Assembly (NCBI GenBank): GCA_019241095.1
Contig: JAFAXJ010000557.1
Coordinates: 1 to 5,667 of the forward strand
Direction of reading: 5' to 3'
Length of the DNA stretch: 5,667 nucleotides
Source: Verrucomicrobiota bacterium
GTDB taxonomy: Bacteria; Verrucomicrobiota; Verrucomicrobiia; Chthoniobacterales; JAFAMB01
Each line of letters opens with the position of its first letter. Positions within the stretch are counted from its first letter, which is position 1. Below, piece after piece: positions 1 through 5,667 of the stretch. The notes under the pieces were generated by a model, which was not told where the DNA came from, made no database searches, and was given only the letters and a program-made list of their open reading frames with translations. A program made the translations under genes and the position numbers.

Positions 1-637
1 CAAGGACCAACTGAACATCGGAATAACAGGTCAGATTCGGTATCGTGTGAGCGAAGAAAACCTTTATGCATTTTTGTTCGGAGTTAAAAAACCAATCTCG
101 CACATTCTAGGTTACTTCATCTCTATCTTGCGAGAACGAATCGCGAATTATGAGGCACCCAAGGTAGCGCTCGATACTCTGCCTCTCCTGGATCGGACAA
201 ACGAAGGTTTGGCTGGCGTTTCTATTAACGACCTTCGGAAAAACCTCAACGATCTCAATCAGCAAATGGATCGGGAGTGCAGCTCTTCCGGAGGGCGATA
301 TGGAATCGTGCTGGACGCCTCGTTGATTACGGGAATTGATCCGCCTCCGGATATAGAATCAGCATTGGCGGCGATCAACACTGCGCATAATGAAGTTTCC
401 TCGAATATCAGTCTCGCGCAGGCCAACGCAGACCAGCGGATTGAGCAGTCGAGGAGAGCGGTAGAGATCGAAACAAATCGAGCCCAGGCCGAAGTTCAAC
501 CGTTGCGATGGATGGCAGAGCAAATAACCAGTCTTAAGCAGAGCGGTTCGAATGCGCTCCCTGCTTACATTCGTAATATTCGGCTGGATCTTTATTCAAA
601 AGCGCATCGAGTCATCCTTCGGGAAAAGGTCCAATGA
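1..637 (+). CDS. SPFH/Band 7 domain protein, 5'-truncated (first of a tandem pair)
   Basis: The reading frame is open from base 2 to the TGA at 635-637, giving 211 residues of a longer protein. The GTG at 47 is internal: the codons before it already encode Band 7 sequence (GITGQIRYRV followed by LYAFLFGV, the usual 'xxYRVxD...LFGV' strand-turn-helix). The N-terminal membrane anchor and the first half of the SPFH domain must lie upstream. After the domain comes a motif like I-x-G-I-D-P-P-P-D-I (about residues 107-116 of the fragment), matching the HflK/prohibitin style end of the domain. A long Ala/Gln/Glu/Arg-rich stretch follows (about residues 120-165) that should form a coiled coil, then a short helical tail. 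SPFH proteins oligomerise on membranes and often regulate proteases or organise microdomains. The stop overlaps the next gene's start, implying translational coupling with a second SPFH protein. No FtsH or NfeD gene is visible, so assignment to HflK specifically is not justified. Confidence 0.85.
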   Translation, partial: KDQLNIGITGQIRYRVSEENLYAFLFGVKKPISHILGYFISILRERIANYEAPKVALDTLPLLDRTNEGLAGVSINDLRKNLNDLNQQMDRECSSSGGRYGIVLDASLITGIDPPPDIESALAAINTAHNEVSSNISLAQANADQRIEQSRRAVEIETNRAQAEVQPLRWMAEQITSLKQSGSNALPAYIRNIRLDLYSKAHRVILREKVQ

Positions 638-1572
638 CGAGTTTTGTCATAGCTCTGGTTGCCACCTTTATTCTCTGCTGGCTCGCGTTTCCGGTACTCT
701 TGGTATTTTTGAGCGCAATCAACTTTTATACGAACATCTTTGAAGGTCGTTGCAAGGTCTATATTTTGTTCGGAAAGGTGTTAGGGGTGATTCGGGAACC
801 CGGTTTTCATCTATTGTGGATCCGGTTAAGTCCGCTGGTCGCGCTGGTTCGGTTTTTCGGTCGGATCTATGAGCTGGATATGCGTCTTGACCAGGAATAC
901 AAGCGCAACAACCCTGTGAATTCCGAGGAGGGTACACCGATGGGAATCGGGGTTTGGTACGAAATGAAAATCGGTAATCCTGTCGATTATCTTTTCAAAA
1001 ATGTCGATCCGCGTGGGTCGTTGCAGGCTAACCTGGCAAACGCCGCCGTTCGATGTCTCAGCAATCTGCCCTTGGCTGAGATGTTGGAAAGCCGGCATGC
1101 AATGAGCCGAATCGTTCGATCAGAAGTATCTCCGAAATCCGAGGAGTGGGGCTATTCTCTGGGTTCGGTATACGTTCGCAAAGTGCATTTCCGAGACATC
1201 CTCATGATTGGTCAGATTGAAAGAAAGGTGGTGAATCGCTTGCGTCAGGTGACGTCCGCTATCCGGCAAGCAGGTGCGAATCAGGTCGATATCATCACCA
1301 GTTCGGCCGAGCGGCAAGCAGCAACTGAGTTTGCTAAAGCGCGTTCAGTGCGCCCGCAAATGATTGGCGAGGCGCTTCGGGAAATTGGTCAGGATGCAGA
1401 TGTCCTGTCCGCCGTCTACGAAACTCTGGAGGTAGAACGTTTGCTGAAAGGAGGCGCTGAAATCACGCTGGTGCCGCCCAGGAGTGATGATCTGTTAGTA
1501 AACTTACTTGCTGTGGACGGGCATCACCTCGAGATGCGGAAAAGGCAAGGCCCGGTAACTCCTTCTATCTAG
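634..1572 (+). CDS. SPFH/Band 7 domain membrane protein (second of a tandem pair)
   Basis: This complete 312-residue protein starts at an ATG overlapping the upstream stop (ATGA); AAGG at 626-629 is a modest ribosome site. Residues about 4-30 are strongly hydrophobic and should be the single membrane anchor. A Band 7 domain follows: residues 42-62 (VYILFGKVLGVIREPGFHLLW) resemble the family's opening 'G...v.ePGlhf..P' region. Residues 104-121 (GIGVWYEMKIGNPVDYLF) match the 'vwYxvxDpxxyLF' strand, and 175-190 the 'GxxvxxVxixDI' strand. Residues 195-240 are an Arg/Gln/Ala-rich probable coiled coil, and residues 262-280 (ETLEVERLLKGGAEITLVP) match the usual C-terminal 'LeaLrxla..gxxkivlvP' segment. 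Role by family: membrane scaffold or chaperone-like oligomer. Close coupling to another SPFH gene suggests hetero-oligomers, as in HflK/HflC, but that is inference. The partner protease or substrate is unknown. Confidence 0.87.
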   Translation: MTSFVIALVATFILCWLAFPVLLVFLSAINFYTNIFEGRCKVYILFGKVLGVIREPGFHLLWIRLSPLVALVRFFGRIYELDMRLDQEYKRNNPVNSEEGTPMGIGVWYEMKIGNPVDYLFKNVDPRGSLQANLANAAVRCLSNLPLAEMLESRHAMSRIVRSEVSPKSEEWGYSLGSVYVRKVHFRDILMIGQIERKVVNRLRQVTSAIRQAGANQVDIITSSAERQAATEFAKARSVRPQMIGEALREIGQDADVLSAVYETLEVERLLKGGAEITLVPPRSDDLLVNLLAVDGHHLEMRKRQGPVTPSI

Positions 1573-1745
1573 TTTCTTGAAACGATGGCGTTCTTTTTGC
1601 GACAAGAAAATTATTTACGTCCGACTTCGGCCGCAGCGGGCAAAGCCGCGCTTCAGACTTGCTCAAAGGGCGGAGCGCAGCACTTAGTTTTCGCAATAAG
1701 ATTAACAATCCGGAATTGGTAGGGTTTGCTAAAGTACACGGGATC
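1573..1745. other. Convergent intergenic region with GC-rich core
   Basis: This gap separates the SPFH gene (+) from der (-). The flanks are AT-rich, while about 1620-1680 is clearly GC-rich. I see no gene: the open frame across it on the - strand has no domain-like sequence. A TTTCTTG at 1573-1579 is repeated inverted at 1603-1609 (CAAGAAA), but with a 23-nt loop and no GC stem, so it is a poor terminator. The GC-rich core contains a better but imperfect hairpin (listed separately). Both converging transcripts must end in or near here, yet no classic terminator is apparent. Confidence 0.6.
1648..1678 (+). repeat. Imperfect inverted repeat in convergent gap
   Basis: GCGCTTC at 1648-1654 can pair with GGAGCGC at 1672-1678: 7 bp including one T-G wobble on the + strand, with a 17-nt loop. 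The only thymine-rich stretch after it on the + strand is TTAGTTTT at about 1684-1691, so it is at best a weak terminator for the SPFH genes. It may simply be part of a GC-rich dispersed element. Confidence 0.3.
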
Positions 1746-3095
1746 TTAACTTCGCCGAGATCGGATTCGGAAAAGGATTGGTAAGCCATGGTATCCCATA
1801 CGTTCTCGGATCTTACCTTCAAGGTAGCGCAGATAACTTTCCGTTAAGAGGTCGGGATAATTTACGAACAGAGCAAAAGTCGGTGGCGATACGGCGTTCT
1901 CTGACCCTTTGCTCACCTGGGTTGCATAGAGAATATTTAGCCGCTTGCCACCTCTCATCGGTGGAGGCTGCGTTTCAGTGGCATCCTTTAAAAGCCTGTT
2001 GAGAACTCCCGTTCCAATGGTTTTACGCGAGTGTTTTCTTATTTTCTCAATACTTAGAAAAAATCGATCCAGATTTTCTCGGGTTTCTGCCGACAAAATG
2101 TCAATAGGCGCATAATCAAGGAAAAAAAGATTCGCTCGGATCTGGCCAAGCACACCGTTAAAAAAGTCCCTGATGCAAGCCGGAGGCTTGACAAGGTCTA
2201 ACTTGTTCACCGCCACCAAACACGGTTTTTCGTTTTGCTGGATTAGCCCTGCGATCTTTTTGTCTTGTGCGGTCACGCCATCTACAGCGTCGATGACCAA
2301 TGCACAAATGTCAGCTTTCTCGAGGCTTTTTTCTGACCGCATCACACTGAAAACTTCTACAGAAGAGTTGTGCTTTCCCCGAGCCCGTATGCCGGCCGTG
2401 TCAATGAGAATGTAATGTTTGCCATCCCGCTCGTATGGTATATCAACGGCATCTCGCGTAGTCCCTGCCAATCGGCTGACTATCGTGCGCTGGTCCTGCA
2501 AAATCGCATTAATCAGGGACGATTTTCCTACATTCGGGCGTCCAACGATCGCAAGTTTCAGAGGCTGAAGATTATCTTGCGATTCTGAATTTGAGAACGG
2601 TAGGTGTTTTTCGATTTCGGCAACTAGTTCGACAATACCGGTTCCATGGGCCGCGCTGACCGGAAACGGCTCTCCAAATCCAAGCTGGATAAATTCAGTG
2701 CCGTTCAGGTGATGTTTTTGATGATCAATCTTATTTACTACCAGAAGCACTGTCTTACCGGTGCCACGAAGATCTTTGGCAACAGCCAGGTCGATGGGGT
2801 TTAATCCCTCCCTGCCATCAGTTACAAGGAGGATCAGGTCAGAAAAATCTATAGCGAGCTGTGCTTCAGCCCTAACCTGCTGATCGAATTGGTCACCAAT
2901 ATGGCTTCCGAGACCGCCAGTGTCGATGACGGTAAAGGCTTGTTTTCCCAAATGACTGTCCGCGGTAAGACGGTCCCGAGTCACGCCGGGCTGGTCATGA
3001 ACGATCGCAACGCGTCGTTGAACGAGACGATTAAACAACGCCGATTTTCCAACGTTCGGACGCCCGACTATAGCAACGGTCGGCAGTTTTCCCAT
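1746..3095 (-). CDS. der: Ribosome biogenesis GTPase Der (EngA)
   Basis: This complete 449-residue protein has the family's diagnostic arrangement of two consecutive GTPase domains plus a C-terminal KH-like domain. Domain 1: P-loop GRPNVGKS at 11-18, PGVTRDR at 36-42, DTGG at 58-61, NKID at 121-124, SAAHG at 147-151. Domain 2: P-loop GRPNVGKS at 185-192, GTTRD at 211-215, DTAG at 232-235, NKLD at 297-300, SAE at 335-337. The KH-like part (about 355-449) includes the conserved VLNRLL, PPP and LNILYATQ segments and ends in a basic tail (RIRSRRS). All nucleotide-binding motifs are intact. Der acts in the cytoplasm on late 50S subunit assembly. The ATG is fixed: an in-frame TAA sits at 3105-3107, three codons upstream, with no other start between. 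No Shine-Dalgarno sequence is visible before it. It lies 44 bp downstream of pgsA on the same strand and is probably co-transcribed with it. Confidence 0.97.
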   Translation of the reverse strand: MGKLPTVAIVGRPNVGKSALFNRLVQRRVAIVHDQPGVTRDRLTADSHLGKQAFTVIDTGGLGSHIGDQFDQQVRAEAQLAIDFSDLILLVTDGREGLNPIDLAVAKDLRGTGKTVLLVVNKIDHQKHHLNGTEFIQLGFGEPFPVSAAHGTGIVELVAEIEKHLPFSNSESQDNLQPLKLAIVGRPNVGKSSLINAILQDQRTIVSRLAGTTRDAVDIPYERDGKHYILIDTAGIRARGKHNSSVEVFSVMRSEKSLEKADICALVIDAVDGVTAQDKKIAGLIQQNEKPCLVAVNKLDLVKPPACIRDFFNGVLGQIRANLFFLDYAPIDILSAETRENLDRFFLSIEKIRKHSRKTIGTGVLNRLLKDATETQPPPMRGGKRLNILYATQVSKGSENAVSPPTFALFVNYPDLLTESYLRYLEGKIRERMGYHGLPILFRIRSRRS

Positions 3096-3139
3096 GCAAA
3101 ATGATTAACGAATTCATGCCCTCGCTCCACAATCAAACT

Positions 3140-3745
3140 CTATGATCGATGTAAACGCAAGCGTGCAAACCCGGCAAACGGCTGCTTTACGGAGCGCGTA
3201 CCGCCAATTTGGCGAAGGCCATCGATATAGTATCCGATTCCAGAACTTACCGTAAGCAAAGTAGCTATTACGGTGAATAGCTGAACAACACTTTTTTTTG
3301 ACCCAGCAAGGCCACAACAAATTGATGCTAGTTGAAAGACGGTTGCGGCTTTGCCGGCCCAACTCGGCCGAATGCGCGCCTTGCCTTTGACCTTCAGGAG
3401 CACCAAGTATCCGACCATGAGCAGAACGTCTCGACTGATTACGATTGACCCGAACCAGACCGGGAGCAATCTGTAGACCCGATTGGAGCTTAGCAGCGTT
3501 ATTGCTGTAATAACCAGACCTTTGTCGGCGACTGGATCGAGCATCGCGCCCAATTTGCTCTGCTGTTTCAGCCTGCGTGCTAAAAAGCCGTCCAGCGCGT
3601 CTGTCGAGGCAGCGAGGAAAAATATCGCGCTCGGAAGCCAGCGCCGGTCTTTTTGGGTCTTTGGTGAAACAGGACTGGTCACGGAACGCGCGAAAAGAGG
3701 AATCAGGCAGAGACGCGCGATGGTTACCTTATTAGGAAGAGTCAT
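3140..3745 (-). CDS. pgsA: CDP-diacylglycerol-glycerol-3-phosphate 3-phosphatidyltransferase (phosphatidylglycerophosphate synthase)
   Basis: The 201-residue integral membrane protein is of normal length for PgsA. It carries the complete CDP-alcohol phosphotransferase signature D-xx-D-G-xx-A-R-(x8)-G-xxx-D-xxx-D: D49, D52, G53, A56-R57, G66, D70, D74, so the metal- and CDP-binding residues are all present. The N-terminus (MTLPNKVTIARL...IP) is typical of PgsA, and several hydrophobic segments follow (about 38-48, 76-86, 95-118, 135-147, 152-168). The enzyme transfers a phosphatidyl group from CDP-diacylglycerol to glycerol-3-phosphate, the committed step to phosphatidylglycerol and cardiolipin. 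Related members (PgsA2, cardiolipin or phosphatidylinositol-type enzymes) share the motif, so substrate is inferred from overall resemblance. The ATG is secure: an in-frame TAA lies at 3764-3766, six codons upstream. No Shine-Dalgarno sequence is seen. der follows after 44 bp; a DUF4230 gene precedes by 132 bp. Confidence 0.92.
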   Translation of the reverse strand: MTLPNKVTIARLCLIPLFARSVTSPVSPKTQKDRRWLPSAIFFLAASTDALDGFLARRLKQQSKLGAMLDPVADKGLVITAITLLSSNRVYRLLPVWFGSIVISRDVLLMVGYLVLLKVKGKARIRPSWAGKAATVFQLASICCGLAGSKKSVVQLFTVIATLLTVSSGIGYYIDGLRQIGGTRSVKQPFAGFARLRLHRS

Positions 3746-3763
3746 TCGGGCGGAGATAGCTCG

Positions 3764-3788
3764 TTACACGCGCGGTCACGCGGTGTAA
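3764..3788. repeat. Inverted repeat just upstream of pgsA
   Basis: TTACAC (3764-3769) plus CGCG (3771-3774) pairs with CGCG (3779-3782) plus GTGTAA (3783-3788). This makes a 10-bp stem with one bulged base (3770) and a four-base loop, GTCA. It ends 18 bases before the pgsA ATG on the - strand and supplies the in-frame TAA ahead of pgsA. No thymine run follows on the - strand, so it is not a classic terminator. It could be an operator-like dyad or an mRNA structure near the pgsA start. Confidence 0.55.
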
Positions 3789-3807
3789 ACTTATTTCCGG
3801 ACTGTAG

Positions 3808-3836
3808 AAGCCTGTTGCACCCTGAGTGCAAGGCTT
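3808..3836. repeat. Inverted repeat in the DUF4230-pgsA gap
   Basis: AAGCC (3808-3812) and TTGCAC (3815-3820) pair with GTGCAA (3826-3831) and GGCTT (3832-3836): 11 bp interrupted by a two-base bulge (3813-3814), with a five-base loop. It lies about 40 bases downstream of the DUF4230 stop. There is no thymine tract on either side, so any transcript-ending role would be non-canonical; transcript stabilisation or processing is equally possible. Confidence 0.5.
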
Positions 3837-3877
3837 GATGCTCCCTCCGCTCAATGAAGCTCATGAACGACTCACTA

Positions 3878-4561
3878 TCAGCTGTTCGGAGTCTTGCTCT
3901 CCGGTATCCTTTCCTGATCAGGCATTATTTCTACCTTGAAATGGAGATCTTTCATCTTTTCCGATAGCAGGTTCATTAGCGTCTTTTCTGCCTCAGCGGG
4001 TAGGGAATTCTCCTGCGTCCGCGCAGACTGGAGCATACTCTTAAGTTGTTCATCGATGTCCTGAGGCTGGACTCTATTCCATAACCCGTCCCGCATTTCC
4101 TCAACCGAGACAGATAAAGGTTCAACACTCAATATTTTGGCGGGCGGCATCCGCAAGAGCACATCCTGCCCGGAAACTTGAACATCGAATTGATGTGAAA
4201 GGTCAAAGCCGGCTTTCACCTGGTACAAGCCATGAACTCTGATGTTTTTTGTACTGCCAAGCCAAGTCTGACTTGTGTGCAGAGTTACTTCGGTATTTCG
4301 CTCAACGACCGCCAACTCGAGCGTTGATTTGGTTTCCTGAATCACGACATGATTATTGACCGAGATCCGAGGTTGAAACTGGAACAATTGGATGAAAGCG
4401 TCCCGCACTCGTCTGGCATTTACTGAGCTTTCCTGATGAAAAAGACGCAAAACGCTTGCCGGCCAATCGGCAATGCGATCGACCACCACTACTCCGCCAA
4501 GCACGAGCAAAGCAATGGCAAGGACAAAAGCTAAGGGCCAGTAATTTGGTCTCCGCTGCAT
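3878..4561 (-). CDS. DUF4230 family membrane-anchored protein
   Basis: The 227-residue protein begins MQRRPNYWPL, with one hydrophobic segment at about 8-27 preceded by arginines. This suggests an N-terminal anchor with the rest outside the cytoplasm. The body resembles DUF4230: a strand region at 71-100, then GLYQVKAGFDLS at 111-122, LLRMPPAKILSVE at 135-147 and GLWNRVQPQDIDE at 159-171. A helical, Gln/Glu/Lys-rich section follows (172-203), then a final HFKVEI strand at 207-212 and a short polar tail. The family's function is not known to me; no catalytic motif is apparent. The frame is also open upstream to a TTG at 4663, but I chose the ATG at 4561 because the anchor follows it directly and the extra 34 residues are Cys/Gly/Ser/Pro-rich and encoded by a terminator-like hairpin. 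No Shine-Dalgarno sequence precedes the ATG. pgsA lies 132 bp downstream on the same strand. Confidence 0.82.
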   Translation of the reverse strand: MQRRPNYWPLAFVLAIALLVLGGVVVVDRIADWPASVLRLFHQESSVNARRVRDAFIQLFQFQPRISVNNHVVIQETKSTLELAVVERNTEVTLHTSQTWLGSTKNIRVHGLYQVKAGFDLSHQFDVQVSGQDVLLRMPPAKILSVEPLSVSVEEMRDGLWNRVQPQDIDEQLKSMLQSARTQENSLPAEAEKTLMNLLSEKMKDLHFKVEIMPDQERIPESKTPNS

Positions 4562-4607
4562 ACAAGAAAAAATACAGCCCCCCGCATCCGCTGGATACGA
4601 AGGGCTG
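4562..4607 (-). terminator. Intrinsic-terminator-like hairpin abutting the DUF4230 start
   Basis: Read on the - strand, bases 4607-4593 pair with 4589-4575 across a three-base loop (AGC). The 15-bp stem is continuous (12 Watson-Crick and three G-U pairs, outer arms CAGCCC/GGGCTG). It is followed within two bases by six Ts (4572-4567) and then CTTGT up to the ATG. On the + strand the three G-U pairs become mismatches, so it is oriented for the - strand. A second small dyad (TGTTC at 4609-4613, GAACA at 4620-4624) sits directly before it. It either ends a transcript arriving from upstream or is an attenuator in the DUF4230 leader. Confidence 0.7.
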
Positions 4608-4899
4608 CTGTTCCCCCCAGAACAATCCGTGAAAACTTTCCGACCGGTAATGTTGACCAACAACTGGAGGAGATCAAATAATTAATTTCATGCTTTCCAC
4701 AAAGATTCGGCGATACCAAAAAATCAAGCAGACCTAGATCGAACTTCACGTCGTATCTCCGCAGCCAACCGGTTCTGCTCGCGATCTGCGGGCAGATCTT
4801 GCGTCTCTTCAGCATTTGCCTTCCGAAAGTGGCGTACCTTTAAATTCGGCTTTTCTTGAACTTTCCAAGATGTAGCCTGTCGATAGCGGCACCGGAACA
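4608..4899. other. Divergent intergenic region between DUF4230 gene and pyrophosphatase gene
   Basis: This 292-bp stretch should hold the promoters of the - strand DUF4230 unit and the + strand pyrophosphatase, but I find no convincing -35/-10 pair on either strand. A weak - strand candidate is TTGATC (4678-4673) with AACATT 17 bases later. It contains the small dyad 4609-4624 and an AT-rich patch (about 4675-4690). On the - strand a frame ending in TGA at 4724-4726 encodes a charged Lys/Glu/Arg/Ala-rich peptide without a credible start; I do not call it a gene. I recognise no riboswitch. Confidence 0.5.
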
Positions 4900-5667
4900 A
4901 TGCAAACAATTGTAATCGGACACAGAAACCCGGACATGGACTCAATCTGTTCGGCTATTGGCTATGCAGCTTTGAAGCGCAAAACCGGGATGCAAGGCGT
5001 TAAAGCGGCTCGTGCCGGCAACACCAATGAACGTATTGACTTCGTTCTTCGTAAATTTGGTGTCGAAAGTCCCGATTTCGTCAGCGATTTGACACCAACG
5101 GTCGCCGACGTCATGGAAACAGATGAAATATCTATCTCTAATGATTGCTCTATTTACATGGCCTTAAACTCGCTTGAGAGGCAACGGTTACGAGGTCTTC
5201 CCGTCGTAGATCAGGAGAATCGTTGTTTAGGATTATTATCGGGATGGAAGATTACTAACTATCTGTTTCCACGTCGCAATGACCTGAATGCGTCTCGCCA
5301 GATAGTCAGTTCCTTGTCGGAAATATTGGAATCATTCGATGGCCACTTCATTGCGGGAGAACCAGACTACACCAGGAAACAGCTGATTCTCATGGTAGCC
5401 GCAATGAGCCGTCAATCTTTTGCTGACCGGTTAAGTCGTTATCCAGCTTCGGAGGTAATGGTTTTCGTTGGTGATCGAGTCGATGTGCAGCTCGATGCAA
5501 TCCAGGCGGGTATGCTTGCGGTGATAGTAACTGGTGGTCTGAGTATCTCACCCGAAGTAATTAGCGCCGCTCAGAAGTCAGGAACTCGATTATTATCGAG
5601 CCCGTATGACACGGCAACCACTGTCTTGCTTTCTAGAGGAGCAGCGAAAGTGGACCAAATGGTGGAA
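4900..5667 (+). CDS. ppaC: Family II (Mn-dependent) inorganic pyrophosphatase with CBS-DRTGG regulatory insert, 3'-truncated
   Basis: 256 codons run in frame to the window end without a stop. The N-terminus (VIGHRNPDMDSICSA) is the first DHH-phosphoesterase motif of family II pyrophosphatases; H8, D12 and D14 are the expected metal ligands. A CBS domain follows at about 68-124, with LRGLPVVD and LGLLSG strands. Next comes a DRTGG domain at about 130-240: GDR at 191-193, TGG at 211-213, SPYDT at 234-238. The last residues (KVDQMVE) look like the start of a second CBS domain. The rest of the DHH domain, including the DHH triad, and the DHHA2 domain must lie beyond the window. Family knowledge: the enzyme hydrolyses pyrophosphate to phosphate in the cytoplasm; CBS modules bind adenine nucleotides, and DRTGG-containing members also respond to diadenosine polyphosphates. 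The ATG is secure because an in-frame TAG lies at 4873-4875 with no other start between. Only a weak GGA (4894-4896) precedes it. Confidence 0.93.
   Translation, partial: MQTIVIGHRNPDMDSICSAIGYAALKRKTGMQGVKAARAGNTNERIDFVLRKFGVESPDFVSDLTPTVADVMETDEISISNDCSIYMALNSLERQRLRGLPVVDQENRCLGLLSGWKITNYLFPRRNDLNASRQIVSSLSEILESFDGHFIAGEPDYTRKQLILMVAAMSRQSFADRLSRYPASEVMVFVGDRVDVQLDAIQAGMLAVIVTGGLSISPEVISAAQKSGTRLLSSPYDTATTVLLSRGAAKVDQMVE

Noticed and set aside
47..637. GTG at 47 as the start of the first SPFH protein
   Set aside because: The frame is open upstream to the window edge and those codons encode expected Band 7 sequence, so the gene is truncated and does not start at 47.
1565..1822. 85-residue open frame on the - strand over the convergent gap
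   Set aside because: It overlaps the end of der out of frame and its sequence reflects the GC-rich intergenic block; no family resemblance.
1778..3104. Several + strand open frames opposite der
   Set aside because: They are antisense shadows of a strongly conserved gene with intact GTPase motifs.
3114..3362. 82-residue open frame on the - strand
   Set aside because: It lies almost entirely inside pgsA in another frame and has no domain-like sequence.
4562..4663. 34-residue N-terminal extension of the DUF4230 protein from TTG 4663
   Set aside because: The extension is Cys/Gly/Ser/Pro-rich, precedes the membrane anchor without signal features, has no ribosome site and coincides with a terminator-like hairpin.
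4666..4737. GGAGGAG on the + strand followed by a 15-codon frame from ATG 4690
   Set aside because: The spacing to the ATG is 17 bases, too long for a ribosome site, and the peptide is tiny with no recognisable leader features.
1..5667. Mobile elements, CRISPR arrays, tRNA or rRNA genes
   Set aside because: No transposase or integrase sequence, no regularly spaced repeats and no cloverleaf or rRNA-like sequence was seen on either strand.

Overview
The window looks like ordinary chromosomal DNA of a Gram-negative-type bacterium. It carries five protein genes, two of them cut by the window edges, in three transcriptional blocks. Lineage is a guess: the PgsA sequence (notably the RPSWAGKAAT stretch near residues 126-135), next to Der, a DUF4230 protein and a CBS-type family II pyrophosphatase, reminds me of Verrucomicrobiota and relatives. 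I cannot verify this without a search. There is no tRNA, rRNA, CRISPR array, transposase or phage gene.

Block 1 (1-1572, + strand) holds two adjacent SPFH/Band 7 membrane-scaffold genes. The first lacks its 5' end, and the second starts inside the stop codon of the first (ATGA overlap). This layout resembles HflK/HflC-type partner pairs. Next comes a 173-bp convergent intergenic region (1573-1745) with a GC-rich core and one weak hairpin.

Block 2 (4561 down to 1746, - strand) reads DUF4230 membrane protein, pgsA (phosphatidylglycerophosphate synthase) and der (two-GTPase-domain ribosome assembly factor). The pgsA-der gap is 44 bp, so these two are probably co-transcribed. The DUF4230-pgsA gap is 132 bp and contains two inverted repeats. 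Immediately before the DUF4230 ATG, on the same strand, lies a textbook intrinsic-terminator shape: a 15-bp stem followed by six Ts. It either ends an upstream transcript or works as a leader attenuator.

Block 3 (4900-5667, + strand) is divergent from block 2. It is the first 256 codons of a family II (Mn-dependent) inorganic pyrophosphatase carrying the regulatory CBS-DRTGG insert, and it runs off the window. It is easily missed because it has no stop codon here.

Functionally the genes concern the membrane (SPFH scaffolds, phospholipid synthesis, an anchored DUF4230 protein), ribosome assembly and pyrophosphate removal. I do not see a new multi-gene system. The items most worth a second look are the terminator abutting a start codon, the intergenic hairpins, the lack of Shine-Dalgarno sequences at most starts, and the SPFH pair.
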